DNA from: Schistocephalus solidus
Taxonomy: Eukaryota > Platyhelminthes > Cestoda > Diphyllobothriidea > Diphyllobothriidae
Reading direction: 5' to 3'
Assembly (NCBI GenBank): GCA_017591395.1
Contig: WEDG01005650.1
Coordinates: forward strand, 18,514 to 82,513
DNA: 64,000 nt
Positions 22,886 through 33,239 of the stretch are shown here, piece after piece. A program made the translations under genes and the position numbers. The first letter of the stretch is position 1. Every line of letters starts with the position of its first letter. The notes under the pieces were generated by a model. That model was not told where the DNA came from and made no database searches. It saw only the letters and a list, made by a program, of their open reading frames with translations.

Positions 22886-23944
22886 ATGCAAAACTCAAGT
22901 TCCATAAGTTTATTGTCACAAAAAATTGGTCCACGACCAAGCTGCTTGGGACCGTCTATCGGCGCCTCTACCCACTCGGCCATATTGGCAGCGGATCTTG
23001 TTAAGCAAGTAAATGTACAAGCAGAAAATAATTTTAAATATCGTTATTCTGCTATTTGTTCACCTCCCGCTAAACGGGGTAAAAGTTCAGTAAGCTTAAC
23101 TAATGTAGCTTACGAAGACGAAACATGTATGGGGTGTTTCAGCCTCCAGCAGAAATTATCAGGGATGGAGCAGGAAATAAGGAATCTAAGACAAGAAATA
23201 GATAACTTAAAAAAATCTTTATCTTGCCCAACTGCTAAAAAAGCTCCTGTTCGTAATAAACCTACTACAAAGCAAAATTCGTATTCATTTATAGCTTCTT
23301 CAAGCTTACATAAAAGTCAACTTCAACATATCGCGACTGCTGGACCCGGTAAACCAGAGGAATTTTCGCTACTTCCGAAGGGAGCCCCATCTAGTCCTTG
23401 CGCTTCTCCACCGGTACTAAATTCGGGTAGCATCAGCACTAATCTGGCTTTACCGCCCATCGCTACATCACTGGTAGACGTTGCACCAACATGCGATGTT
23501 AAAAAGGTTGGCGAATTCGCAAAGCCAAAGAAGAAAAGGTCTAAGAAGAACAAGTCGTGCAGAGACTTGGCTCCAGCCTGCCCAACATCCGGCTCATCTG
23601 GACCTATCAGGCAAAGTGAACTGGTTACCAGTACTCACTCAGCTGAAAGATCTGAGCTACAAACGGGCCCTAGATTGAGTCGAAAACAGAATGTAGTCAT
23701 TAAAGGGGTCCCGGAGTCAGCTTCAATTATTCCAAAGGAGCGAGTAAAACATGACTTGGAACTCCTTCAATTGTATGCAAAAACGCTGCTGACGGACGGC
23801 GAGTACATTCACATTCTCAAGGCATATAAAATAGGGAGGGCTCTGTCCGCACCCGAATCAAATTCTCGACCAAGACCTATTAAAATCATCTTGGAAAACG
23901 AAGCACAGGCACAGCTCCTGCAACAGAGAAAATCAACCCTGTGA
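22886..23944 (+). CDS. LINE G2 ORF1 (RNA-binding chaperone), C-terminus frameshifted
   Basis: An open frame of 352 codons. In order: a Ser-rich N-terminus MQNSSSISLLSQKIG; CSPPAKRGKSS at about residues 57-67; VAYEDETCMGC with a Cys-x2-Cys pair at about residues 73-83; a coiled coil SGMEQEIRNLRQEIDNLKKS; a Ser/Pro/Thr linker; a strongly basic KPKKKRSKKNKSC near 215-230; and an RRM-like domain from QNVVIKGVPESASIIPKE to RPRPIKIILENEAQAQLL near the end. The stop TGA at 23942-23944 comes early. Downstream bases to about 24150 still encode the basic C-terminal block in another frame (EYGLKERMK-like, then AEGSHPDSLTVPFQ). It probably binds the element RNA and forms multimers through the coiled coil (family knowledge). 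The protein could be partly functional. Confidence 0.75.
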   Translation: MQNSSSISLLSQKIGPRPSCLGPSIGASTHSAILAADLVKQVNVQAENNFKYRYSAICSPPAKRGKSSVSLTNVAYEDETCMGCFSLQQKLSGMEQEIRNLRQEIDNLKKSLSCPTAKKAPVRNKPTTKQNSYSFIASSSLHKSQLQHIATAGPGKPEEFSLLPKGAPSSPCASPPVLNSGSISTNLALPPIATSLVDVAPTCDVKKVGEFAKPKKKRSKKNKSCRDLAPACPTSGSSGPIRQSELVTSTHSAERSELQTGPRLSRKQNVVIKGVPESASIIPKERVKHDLELLQLYAKTLLTDGEYIHILKAYKIGRALSAPESNSRPRPIKIILENEAQAQLLQQRKSTL

Positions 23945-24162
23945 GGGTCCCCATTCTGAAGTGTTTTTTCAACCGGAATATGGGTTGAAAGAGCGAATGA
24001 AAATGTGACAGCTAATAATAGAACTGAAAACAGGAAAAACCAATGGCGAGGCAAATCTCAAAATAAGGGACGGACAGATAGTTCAACTGAAAAGAGCATT
24101 TCTTTTGCCGAAGGCAGTCACCCAGACAGCCTAACTGTCCCATTTCAGAAACCATAAAACGT

Positions 24163-26974
24163 GTCCGCTTAAACTAATCGTCCTCAATGCCAGATCTCTG
24201 CTTAATAAGATGCCTTTGCTCCAGACTCTGGTTTTCCATCCACCACCCGGACATTGTAATAGTTACAGAGACATGGGCAACACCCTGAATATCCGACTCG
24301 GAACTCTCTATTATAGGCTACGCTTACATTTCGGAATGATCGACACGAGTGCCGTTGCGGAGGAAGCTGTATATATGTTAGGCAACCACTTACATTTTTT
24401 CCATTGGACTATCGCCAATTTACCGCGGTAGAGGAGAGCTGTTGGCTCCGAGAAGATCTAAAAGATAACTACTCTTTACTCGTTGGTAGTGTCTATCGCC
24501 CACCCAATGCCAGCGAGGATTACGATCTTTGTCTCTCGCTGGCATTTCACGCCGCAGCTGACGTAAATCGGAAGTACTGCTTGATTGCAGGTGACTTCAA
24601 TCTTCTTGAAATTCACTGGTTTCCAACTTCCGGTCCGGCAAAGTTTGAAAACCTACTTGAGGCCAAAGATATAGGCATGTGGGACCAGGAAGTTGATTTT
24701 CCCACCCGAGGATCAAGCATACTTGATCTTATTTTTTGTAGAGGTTGTCAGCCATCGTCAGTGTCACCTTTAGATCCACTTGGGAATTCTGATCACACTA
24801 TAGTTCTTTCTACACTAGAACTAGAGGCTGCTGAAACGTTTTCCAAAAAATATAGCTTTTTCCGTGATTTCAGATCAGCAAATATGAGGGAATTGCTAAC
24901 ACACCTAAATTCCCACGACTGGACTAACTCCTTTGTATTTTCGGATGTGAATGTTTGTACTGATACTTTTTACAAAATTATATGTCCACTCATCTCTCGT
25001 TTTATTCCCCGTAAAAAAATAATTAATGTCAAGGCTGAAGTCTACCTCCCTTTATTATTCCACCGTAGACTGCGTCGACTCCCCCGTCGTTTTCATCTAC
25101 AAAACGACACCTCCGTCCTGCCCTTGATCCAACAAATCTTTGAAGATGCTAAGAGACTGTCTGACGAAAAACGAAAAGCCGATGAGTTGAACCTTGCCGA
25201 AAACCCTTCGTTAAATGTTGCGAAGCTCTTTTCGCGCACAGTAAAAGCGCAGAGAAAAACGCAGCACCCCGTACTTCGAGACGCCTTAGGAAACCCAATA
25301 GCTGACGCTAAGTTGACAGCTGCTAGGTTCAATGTTTTCTTGTCTAGAACGTTTAGTAAACATACTGTCGCCCCCTTTCCTAACATCCGGGTTTAGACAG
25401 GTAACGTCCTCGAAACAATACTTTTTACCCTCTGGGACGTGACCGTAGCCATTCGGCGTTTTCGTCAATCATACAGTCCAGGACCAGATGGCGTCCCGGT
25501 CAGCGTTTAAAAGGCGGATGCAAACGATATTTTTCCGTCCCTTCTGTATAAGATATTTAATCTTGCTCTTGAAAGTGAAACTTTCCCTATTTTATGGAAG
25601 GAATCGCACATATTGCCTTTTCCCAAACACGGCTGGCCTACGTCATTTGACGACTTAAGGCCAATAAATACACTACCAGCAGTTTCGAAGATCTTTGAGA
25701 CCTTGATCAAAGACAAGATGATGTTTCACCTAAGAGAAAATAACCTACTTAATGCGGCTTAGCATGGTTTTCTCGAAAAAAGGCCTTGTGACACTTGCCA
25801 GCTCTCTTTCTTCGATCATGTGCTACAATCTAGAGACAGCGGTTTTGCAATTACCACCGTTTACTTCGATTTCACTAAGGCTTTTGATCGTGTTGACCAT
25901 GATCTCCTACTGCTGAAACCTGCCTCCTTTGGCATAGGTAACAAGCTTCTGAACTTAATATTTTCCTATTTGAATGCTCGCGCACAACGGGTTATAATTT
26001 CTGATGTTATCTCCAACCCCACGCATGTGAGGAGCGGAGTTATTCAGGGCAGCGTGCTCGGCCCGCTTCTATTTTGCCTCTTTGTCAACGATGTTCCTGA
26101 TTGTTTTCAGTATGGTAGGCCCTTTATGTACGCTGACGATTTAAAAGTTGCCTATCGATATAAACGGGTTGATCGCAACATCGTGCTTGAGCTCTTAAAA
26201 ACGGATCTTCAGGTCTTCGCTCAGTGGTGTCGCACATGGCGCCTCTCACTTTCTTGGAAACAGTGCTCAGTTATGGTTATTGGCGACAACCATCAGACAC
26301 ACCTAAGCATAGGCGGTCACGATCTCAATGTGCCCGGAGTTATAAAGGATCTGGGCATATCATATTCTGGTAGTCTTAATCTGTCAGAGCACTGCGCCCT
26401 GATTGTCTCGAAAGCACGCCAAACTACTGGGTTTGTTCTCAGAAATTTTAAAACCGTCAAAATAAGAATACTGGAATACTGCTTGTTTCTATTTTGTCTT
26501 CTGAACGCTAGTGAACGAAAGAAGATGGAATCAGTCCAGCACTTCTTTACAAAAAGAGTTTTCTATTCAGATTACCGAAACCTGTCCTACCAACAACGCT
26601 GTGAGCTTACAAGCCTTGACCCGCTATGGCTTCGTAGATTACAGAAGGGACTATTTTTACTGTTTAAACTACTAAACAGTCGTACATTTAACCCCCTTAC
26701 ATCTCTGAGGCACCTCGACCACTCTCGGCGCACCAGTCATCGAGATGTATTTTTATTTCTTCCTTTGGCACCCACAGTTAGATACCGAGAGTTTTTTTCG
26801 GTTAACGCTATAGCAATCTGGAATAAGCTACCTAGAAGTATCAAAATTCAGCAAAGCTATCCCTTGTTTACGCGAACTGTCACTAGTTTTCTTCATTTAG
26901 GACACCTTCCAAGACCTTTGCGTGCTGACTCTGTTGAAGCTCTCTTCGGTTCTGATGGCATTCACGGACTCTAA
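24163..26974 (+). pseudogene. LINE G2 ORF2 (endonuclease-RT), few lesions
   Basis: Endonuclease: LIVLNARSLLNKMPL, VIVTETW, GGSCIYVRQPLTFF, then the long open piece 24404-25396 with VGSVYRPPNASEDYD, LIAGDFNLLEIHWFPTS, STRGSSILDLIFC-type (seen as FPTRGSSILDLIF) and DPLGNSDHTIVL. The linker has RKADELNLAENPSLNVAKLF. RT: SYSPGPDGVPVSV, FDDLRPINTLPAVSKIFETL, the Asp box VYFDFTKAFDRVDHDLLL, SGVIQGSVLGPLLFCLFVND, the catalytic PFMYADDLKVAYR and a C-terminal SIKIQQSYPLF. The open part 25820-26974 has no stop. Breaks: TGA at 24337-24339, TAG at 25394-25396, TAA near 25507 and TAG at 25760-25762. Three of these also occur in G1. About 45 codons are missing after KTVKIRI compared with G1. Confidence 0.85.
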
Positions 26975-27307
26975 ATCCTGTGCCGGTCTTCATGCTGAGG
27001 GGAAAAATTACTGGCTCTGTTGTCCTCAATCGGCTTATTTCTCAGTCGACAGCGAACAGCCACTCGCCGACATACCTGCTGGTGCAGAAAACCGGATCCG
27101 TAACACTGAATGGAGAGGTTCTTCACCGGGTACCTGTGTTAACGCGTCCATGTCCAGAACTTTTATTACTCAATAAGCTGCCGTTTTGTCTCCTGAAAAC
27201 ACATGAAACAACCATCAGGAGTTTTTTTTTACTGTCAGCTTGACCCTCTACTGTATATATATTTTTGACCTTGCCTGTAAACTGGCAATAAATAAATAAA
27301 ATAAGAA

Positions 27308-27706
27308 AATATGAGCAAAAATGTGTATACTTGTTCAAAAACGCTTTTGAAAAATACTATAAACGGTATGAAGGATATTCAGGAACGACTCAGCCGTTCG
27401 GAGATGTCGAAGGTCCTGGATAACTTCAGATCTTCACAAGGTTGTACACGTTTGGTTCCCTGAGTGGTTGTCAGTTTTTATTGGTGCAGAGGCTGCGCAG
27501 TCAACTTGAATAAGATAATAAACAAATTCCAATTTGATGCCGTTTTATGAAGAATTTCAGAACAAGAAAATTTACAGATGAGCAGGAAGCAAGTAGGTGC
27601 ATGCAGTTGTAACAGTATTGTCCGGAAAAGTCCTAATGAAGTGGTAACGGAGTTCAAATTGTCCAAGTTGGAGAACAAACAAATTGGTGGTTCCTATGCA
27701 CACGAC
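27308..27706 (-). promoter_or_regulatory. LINE D1 5' UTR, outer part, with right G2 target-site duplication
   Basis: This is the rest of the D1 leader on the minus strand, matching LINE A 44290-44690 and LINE E 428-830. Its 5' terminus at 27706 reads GTCGTGTGCATAGGAACC, the same start as LINE E at 428. It abuts the reverse E fragment at 27709. Confidence 0.75.
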
Positions 27707-27708
27707 CT

Positions 27709-27950
27709 TGGTCTAAGTGAGTATTAAGTGAGTAGTCCCCCTTCAAAATGTTTCATTCAGAACTATCGCGCAAATTTAGTTAAGAAAACATTGAGTAATT
27801 GATGTACAGCGAAATAGGACCACCTTATCCTAATGTCGGTCGAGCATGTAGGTCTAGCACAGTCTCCGCATTTCGGGTAAAAATCAGGACAAGACAGTTT
27901 GACTGTTGTCCTTCTCTCATCCATGTTCCAAAGGTGAGGTTCTGACAGAG
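27709..27950 (-). pseudogene. LINE E ORF2 endonuclease end (reverse copy)
   Basis: On the minus strand this matches 7535-7760 of the forward E: CTTTGTCAGAAC-like start, then codons equivalent to MREGQHSNCLDLVFTRD in decayed form. It is the 5'-most surviving part of the reverse E copy. A LINE B 3' tail sits directly upstream at 27951, close to the equivalent point where B1 ends in the forward E (7498). Confidence 0.65.
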
Positions 27951-28751
27951 AAGTTATTTATTTATTTATTTATTTAGAATTTTTATTTGGTTAGAACCGG
28001 CAAGGCACTCTCTAAACAAACATAAGTAATGAAATAAAGTTATGATAATGTGTGCAGATAAAATGTACAAATACTTAATAATGTAGACAGCACTTTTCCT
28101 GCTAGTTCAACAGTTAGCGATGCTTTGAAATTAATGGTGAACTAGAAAAAAAGCAGTGAAAAAAACTCCTACCATAAAAATGGAGGCAGAGTTCAATAGG
28201 CCTTCATTTTTGAACAGAAGGTAGGAGAAAAATTTGCCTAGGAAGATAAGGTCAGGTGTTAGAGTAGGATAATACTGCAGTAGAATTTCAGAAAGAGATA
28301 TCGAAACGTCGAGATGATGCGTTCTTGATCACTTAGGCGTATGAATCTAAATCTCACGAAAATGCGTCAATGAACTTAAGTCCTCAACATCTTAGGATCC
28401 AGAATTGAATTCTCATGATAGTTAGTATCCAAAGAAACGGCAGCATTTTTGATTGTGGATCATTGAATATGTACGTCCAAATGACTTCATCGTTGGGATG
28501 ACTGGTGATATAAAGAACCATCATGGTTCATGGGCGACTCGAGGTTGCGAAAATTTAGTTTCAAGAGGGTCACTTAAATTCCCGATGGTCCTTTCTCCAA
28601 GTCATGAGGAAAGCTACTAGGAAAATATGAGGAAAATAAAAGGTTAAAAGAATCAGTGTTAAGATAAATGTGCAGTTTTCGCTTGAATGCAGATAGACTA
28701 GTTAACGAACTTATTTAAAATTTGTTTTATTCAGAAAAAACATTTTGCCAG
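27951..28751 (-). mobile_element. LINE B copy B6, 3' fragment
   Basis: This holds the last ~800 bases of LINE B on the minus strand, mostly 3' UTR plus the last codons of ORF2 near 28660-28720. The tail is an AAAT-rich repeat at 27951-27985. It is closer to B5 than to B1: both carry the CTGTCTACATTATTAAGTA stretch that B1 lacks. It is truncated at about 28750 against gypsy pol. Confidence 0.7.
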
Positions 28752-30165
28752 TTGGATAAATTATCCATAAACATTTGTCCCACACCTGTGCAGACATTGC
28801 GTCTCATAGCTGTGGCCTCTCAGTTCAACTGCATTTATTGTTGTAGAACCACTTTCATCCTATGATATATTGGACCGATATGAGGGTCCTCTTGCTGAGC
28901 TTGCGCCAAAAGACGGCTTTGTTCGTCTTGTAGTGACATGGTTCTAATGTTAATATATGTACACGATAAACATTCGGCGTGGGCACGTTAAGGCTTCTGC
29001 GAGAGGGCATTAGCATTATTTTGTTGATGTCCTGGACGGTATAGGCTCTCAAACTCAAACCCGGATAGTCTATCTTACCACCTATCATCCTGTCCTTCAG
29101 CGCCTTTAAAGTTCTGCCACCAGGTCAGAGAACTGTGATCCGTGCGCACGATGAAAGGCCGGTATTGGAGGAATGGCCGGTATTGGAGGAATAGCCGGTA
29201 TTGTTCCGCGAAGTGTAAGAGTGATAGCATCTCTCTTCTAGTCATGTAGGAATGGCGTTCTTCCTTCGTCCGAGATCGGTCTAGATACTGAATAACACCC
29301 TCTGTACCGTGTGGTTGTTGCTGGGAGAGAACGGCCCCTATGGAAGTCACTAGCGTCAATATCTAGAACAAATGTTTTATCGTCATTGCTAATGTCACAA
29401 AAAACTAAAATTCGAGTGGTGCACAACTTATCCTTCAATGCCTGGAACCTACTCGTACAATCAGCAGTCCACTTAAATTGTACATTTTCTGGGTCAGATT
29501 GTTAAGCGTACCGGCTTTGTAAGCATAGTTTTTGATAAATCTTCTAAAGTAAACAGCCAGTCCAAGAAAACAACGGACGTCAGTTACGTCCATAGGGGTG
29601 GGCCACTCACGGATTTGTCGCACTTTCTCCTCGACCGTTTCTAGGCCAGAGACTACATGCCGTAAGATATTGACATGAGGTCTTATAAAAACACACTAAA
29701 AGGACTTAAGGGTGAGACCAGCCTATTGGAGACTGGAAAACACGGCTCGGACATAGTTAATGTGGCTATCGAAATCCTTACGAAGATCAATTATGTCATC
29801 CATATAAAATAGGCATGACTTGGGAATGAGCTGAGATAGTAATTGGTTCATCAGTCATTGAAAATTACTAGGAGCATTAACTAGGCCAAAGGGCAATGTC
29901 TCAAACTCATAGAGACTTGCGGGGAATGCGAAACAGTCTTCTTGTTGTCAATGGGTCTAACTTCTACCTGCAAGTAGCCGGCTGCTAGATCTAGAGTAGA
30001 GAACACCTGATTACCCGAAAGGTCATCTAAGGTTGCATAAAAACGGGGTAGTGTTAAGGAATCTTTAGTGGTCACTGCGTTTAGTTTGCAATAGTCGACG
30101 CACAACCGCATAGTGTCATCCTTCTTAATAACTAACACGACTGGGACAACGAAGGTGAATTAGAA
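28752..30165 (-). pseudogene. Ty3/gypsy pol fragment (RT to RNase H)
   Basis: On the minus strand from 30138: LVIKKDDTMRLCVDYCKLNA and FSTLDLAAGYLQVEV (RT fingers and palm, with the first catalytic Asp), then LPFGLVNAPSNFQ, FYMDDI (catalytic pair near 29800), GLAVYFRRFIKNYAYKAG (thumb), ILVFCDISNDDKTFVLDIDA and RREMLSLLHFAEQYRLFL with VRTDHSSLTWW (RNase H). RPGHQQNNANALSQKP is the RNase H end. It continues into the pre-integrase linker QDEQSRLLAQAQQEDPHIGP (about 28870-28920) and stops near 28752, before any integrase zinc finger. Stops and frameshifts show it is dead. A 24-base duplication of a CCGGTATTGGAGGAATGG-type unit lies at 29158-29200. Confidence 0.85.
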
Positions 30166-30779
30166 GGTCTAATATATTTTTTTGGAATTTATATTTGTTT
30201 AGCACTGACAAAGCACTGTTTAAACAAACATAAGTAATGAAATAAAGTTATGATAATGTGTGCAGATAAAATGTACAGATACTTAATAATGTAGACAGAA
30301 CTTTTCCTGCTAGGTCAACAGTTAGCGATGCTTTGAAATGAATGGTGAACTAGAATAAATAGTCAGTGAAAAAACCCCTAACTTAAAATAGAGGCAGAGT
30401 TCAAAAGGCCTTCATTTTTGAATAGAAGGTAGGAAAAAAACTACTAATGAAGATAAGGCGAGGAAATATAGTAGGATAATATTGCAGTAGCATTTCAGAA
30501 TGAGATATCGAAACGTCGAGATGATGCGTTCTTGAGCACTTAGGCGCATGAAACAAAATGTCACGAGAATGCTTCAAAGAACTAAAGCCCTCAACATCTT
30601 TAGATCCAGAATTTAATTCTGATGACGGTAAGTATCCAAAGAAACGCCAGCATTTAGACTGTGGACCAAAGAATGTGTACGTCCGAATGACTTCATCGTT
30701 TAGATGACTGGTGGTATAAGGACTCATCTTGGTTCATGGGCGACTCGAGGTAGCGAAAATATTGTTTCAAGAGGGTCAC

Positions 30780-31688
30780 TTAAATTTCCGATGGTCCTTT
30801 CTCCGAGTCATTAGGAAAGCTACTCGGAAAAGAGGAGGAAAATAAAAGGTTGATAGAATCAGTGTTAAGATAAATATTCAGATTTCGTTTGAATGCAGAT
30901 AGACAAATAAATGACCTTATTTCAATTGGCAAGTTATTCCAAAGAAAACTATAGCTAGAAGCAAAGAAGTTAGAGCTTTTACACGTAAAGGATGCAGACG
31001 GAGGCATAATTAGTGCAGAATTTCTTAGTTTATAAGGAAGACTAACGGGGGTGATGACAGAAAGCTTGGGTGAACTATTATTTAGTCGGAAAAAGAGACA
31101 AAAACCTGCTTCAAGTCTCCTGACCCAAAGAAATGTTAGCTTCATTAGCTGGCATCTTGTTGAGTAGGAAGTTGTTGAAAGAGTTGGAAAAAAGAGTTTT
31201 TTGTGAAATGTCTTTTGGACATTTTCAATTTTTGAACGGCTAAATTCGTTCATTAAACCGAAGGAAATACAGCAAAATTCAAGAATGGGAAGTACAAAAA
31301 TATGATAGTTTTAATTTGATTTCAGGAAGGTTGAATTATAAGAAATAAAGCCGCAAATCTGAGCAGCTTTGCTGTAATTCTATGTGCATGAGGCGAAAGT
31401 TATAATTTATTGGTGTAGCTTAAGCCCAAGTCCTTGATGGAAAAACATTCAATCATAGGGCAACCTTCCAAGATAAGAGGTTGCGGCAGCCTTTCAGGCC
31501 CAAAACTCATGTTGCCTCACTAAGTAGGTGAGAACTATATTAGCCATGTGGAGCTCCAGGCCGAAAGAGCGTCTAAGTCTGAATGAATTTGTTCTAGGCA
31601 CCGTTCGGTCGTAGAGTTAGAGAAGGAATGCACCTATTTCAGGTCATCAGCATAAATAAAAGATTGAGAATGTTTAACTATCGATGAA
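30780..31688 (-). pseudogene. LINE B5 ORF2 C-terminal part
   Basis: On the minus strand this starts in the RT palm; the YADD box is in frame here (SQSFIYADD near 31650-31680). The open piece 31253-30780 carries SRSKIENVQKTFHKKLFFP, FLWVRRLEAGFCLFFRLNN, SFLWNNLPIEIRSF and LNIYLNTDSI. This is the conserved C-terminal region of family B. The 3' UTR follows down to 30166. Confidence 0.7.
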
Positions 31689-32221
31689 GGTCGACGGCGG
31701 TTGGTTCAAATTTGAAGATAAGTGAATTCTAGATTTTTAAACTGATTTCTTCGTTTCTTGTTGAAAATATTAGCTTAATCATTGACAATGTATTGTATTT
31801 CTACCTCATTATCAGCTGCACACACTTGCAGTTATTGCAATTGCAAAAGGGTAAAATATAAAGTTTTTAAAATTTTTCACCCTACATAGCCTCATTAAAG
31901 TTTTCGCAGATTAACGTCAAAAGGATGGAGTATAAAGGTTAATTCTAGAAATAAAGTTGAAATTTTGTAAGTTTACCTTATTTCCAGCGAGAATAATTTG
32001 CAGTGACTGGTATACCAGTTGATATAATTTTTCATCCTGCATAGCCTCTCCGCTAATTCTATTTTCAGTTTAAACTCGTGACCTAGCGGCTATTTGCTTG
32101 CAGTGCCTTGCTTAAAACACATATTTCAAATATTACATATTTTGTTCCGCAAAACGTCACTAGTGACAATTTTTCTTTCGTATTATCGAATTGAAAAAAA
32201 TACTTATATTTTAAAATCACT

Positions 32222-33131
32222 ATGAAACCCCAGTCAGTGCTTAGACGCAAACATCCTCTTTGACGTAAACTTCCACTAGAGCAACCCACCTTAAGCATGA
32301 AGAAATTAGACCTAGACGCCCTGGAATACTTTAATACCTTTATGTCTAAATATGGTACTCTCTTCACGATCCTTGGTACCATTTTTCATGGAAAGTTGTC
32401 TTCACTCACTTCTCAACAATGCGTAAAACTAGAGCCTTTTATAAACATGGTCAGTACCGAGTAAATTGAAGTATAAATTTTCTTTTAAAAAACGTCCCCA
32501 AGAATAAAATCCGCCTGGACGTTGCATTACATTTCCTTTACTCATGTGGCTTTAACTTAAAATATACTGAAGCTAAAAGGTTGTCTTCCCGTAGCAAAAA
32601 ACGCCAGTTCTGGTCAGCCGTTTTTCAGCGATTGAAGTTGACCTTATTTTCTCTAAGCATGAACACTCATCTCAATATTTTAAAAAAACAATTGTTTATC
32701 TGTAGGGATAAAACCCCAATAGAAGTTCGGGTTTCACCCTCAATAGCAAACAAGAAGCCTTCGTCTACACCTTCAATATCAAAGTTGTCTCAGAGGTTTG
32801 TCCTGTAGCTAATGCAAGACCACGGCCCTCCGGATCGACAGGAATTACAATTCCAACTTAATCTTCACCTGTTTACCTTGTTCCTGGTTTGCGTGAAATT
32901 GTGTCAAGGCCTCTTCTTTCTCATCCCAAGCAAACCATGCCTGCTATAGCTGCCAAATCGACTACAACTAAGAAAACTCCTAGTAAATCTGAATCATTGG
33001 CTAATCCAGGCATTAAAATCAGTAATGTCATTACCAATGGGAAACCTGCTAACCCATCAGCATCTACAACAGCTGCGAACGCTAATGTTAGCATACTTCC
33101 CAACCCAAATGTGTCCGAAATCCCCAAATAA
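32222..33131 (+). pseudogene. LINE B2 ORF1
   Basis: Same protein as B1 ORF1: MKPQSVLRRKHPL, then after a frame change KKLDLDALEYF and CVKLEPFINMVSTE. The C-terminal open piece 32889-33131 has KQTMPAIAAKSTTTKKTPSK and ASTTAANANVSILPNPN. A TGA near 32263 and a TAA near 32463 break it. No assigned domain. Confidence 0.65.
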
Positions 33132-33239
33132 TTACCGCTTCTAATTATGTTACCAGTTTTTCACAATCATTTATTCCTTTTTCAAATGCACGTTTTCCAC
33201 CAATTTATGCTAAATTCCCTCAAAATCTTATTTCTATGC

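Larger units (their letters stand above)
22701..27307 (+). mobile_element. LINE G copy G2, full-length, with 18-bp target-site duplication
   Basis: A 4.6-kb element, with 5' UTR to 22885, ORF1 (22886-24150), ORF2 (about 24163-26974), a 3' UTR, a hairpin (27271-27288) and an AATA-repeat tail ending at 27307. Flanks AATATGAGAAAAAATGTG (22683-22700) and AATATGAGCAAAAATGTG (27308-27325) are the target-site duplication. It lies inside the D1 5' UTR, which continues on both sides. This is the best-defined insertion in the window and the less damaged of the two long G copies. Confidence 0.85.
19403..27706 (-). mobile_element. LINE D1, chimeric or RT-core-deleted element, split by G2
   Basis: This is a minus-strand element in two parts, 19403-22700 and 27308-27706. 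The 5' UTR and ORF1 are very close to LINE A, and the endonuclease (20392-21235) is nearer to A than to D2. The RT from the catalytic box onward, the 3' hairpin (19424-19453) and the AAGTGACTTA-type tail are D type, matching D2 (51850-52861). The RT core between the endonuclease and FADD is absent, with the join at about 20391. The 5' UTR was split by LINE G2, which left an 18-bp duplication. The element cannot make an RT and would have needed one in trans. Confidence 0.7.
10230..27950 (-). mobile_element. LINE E reverse copy in three pieces
   Basis: One minus-strand E copy can be joined across later insertions. In element order the pieces are 27950-27709 (endonuclease end), 17262-16158 (endonuclease/RT linker and fingers) and 11392-10230 (RT palm to 3' tail). 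The inner ends meet: the first piece stops at the ACTCACTTA region and the second resumes at AGAAGAAAAATG, as in the forward copy near 7750-7775. The second stops near TAGCTCGGAAT and the third resumes at CCGAAATGGG, as near 8930-8945. LINE F, D1 and G2 lie in the first gap and G1 in the second. It is truncated on its 5' side, where a B 3' end (27951) abuts it. Confidence 0.65.

Noticed and set aside
27955..27985. TTTA repeats as a CRISPR-like or regulatory array
   Set aside because: This is the simple-repeat tail of a LINE B 3' end in reverse, with no spacers.
28755..30165. Complete LTR retrotransposon
   Set aside because: No LTR, protease or integrase was found; the piece stops after RNase H and starts inside RT.
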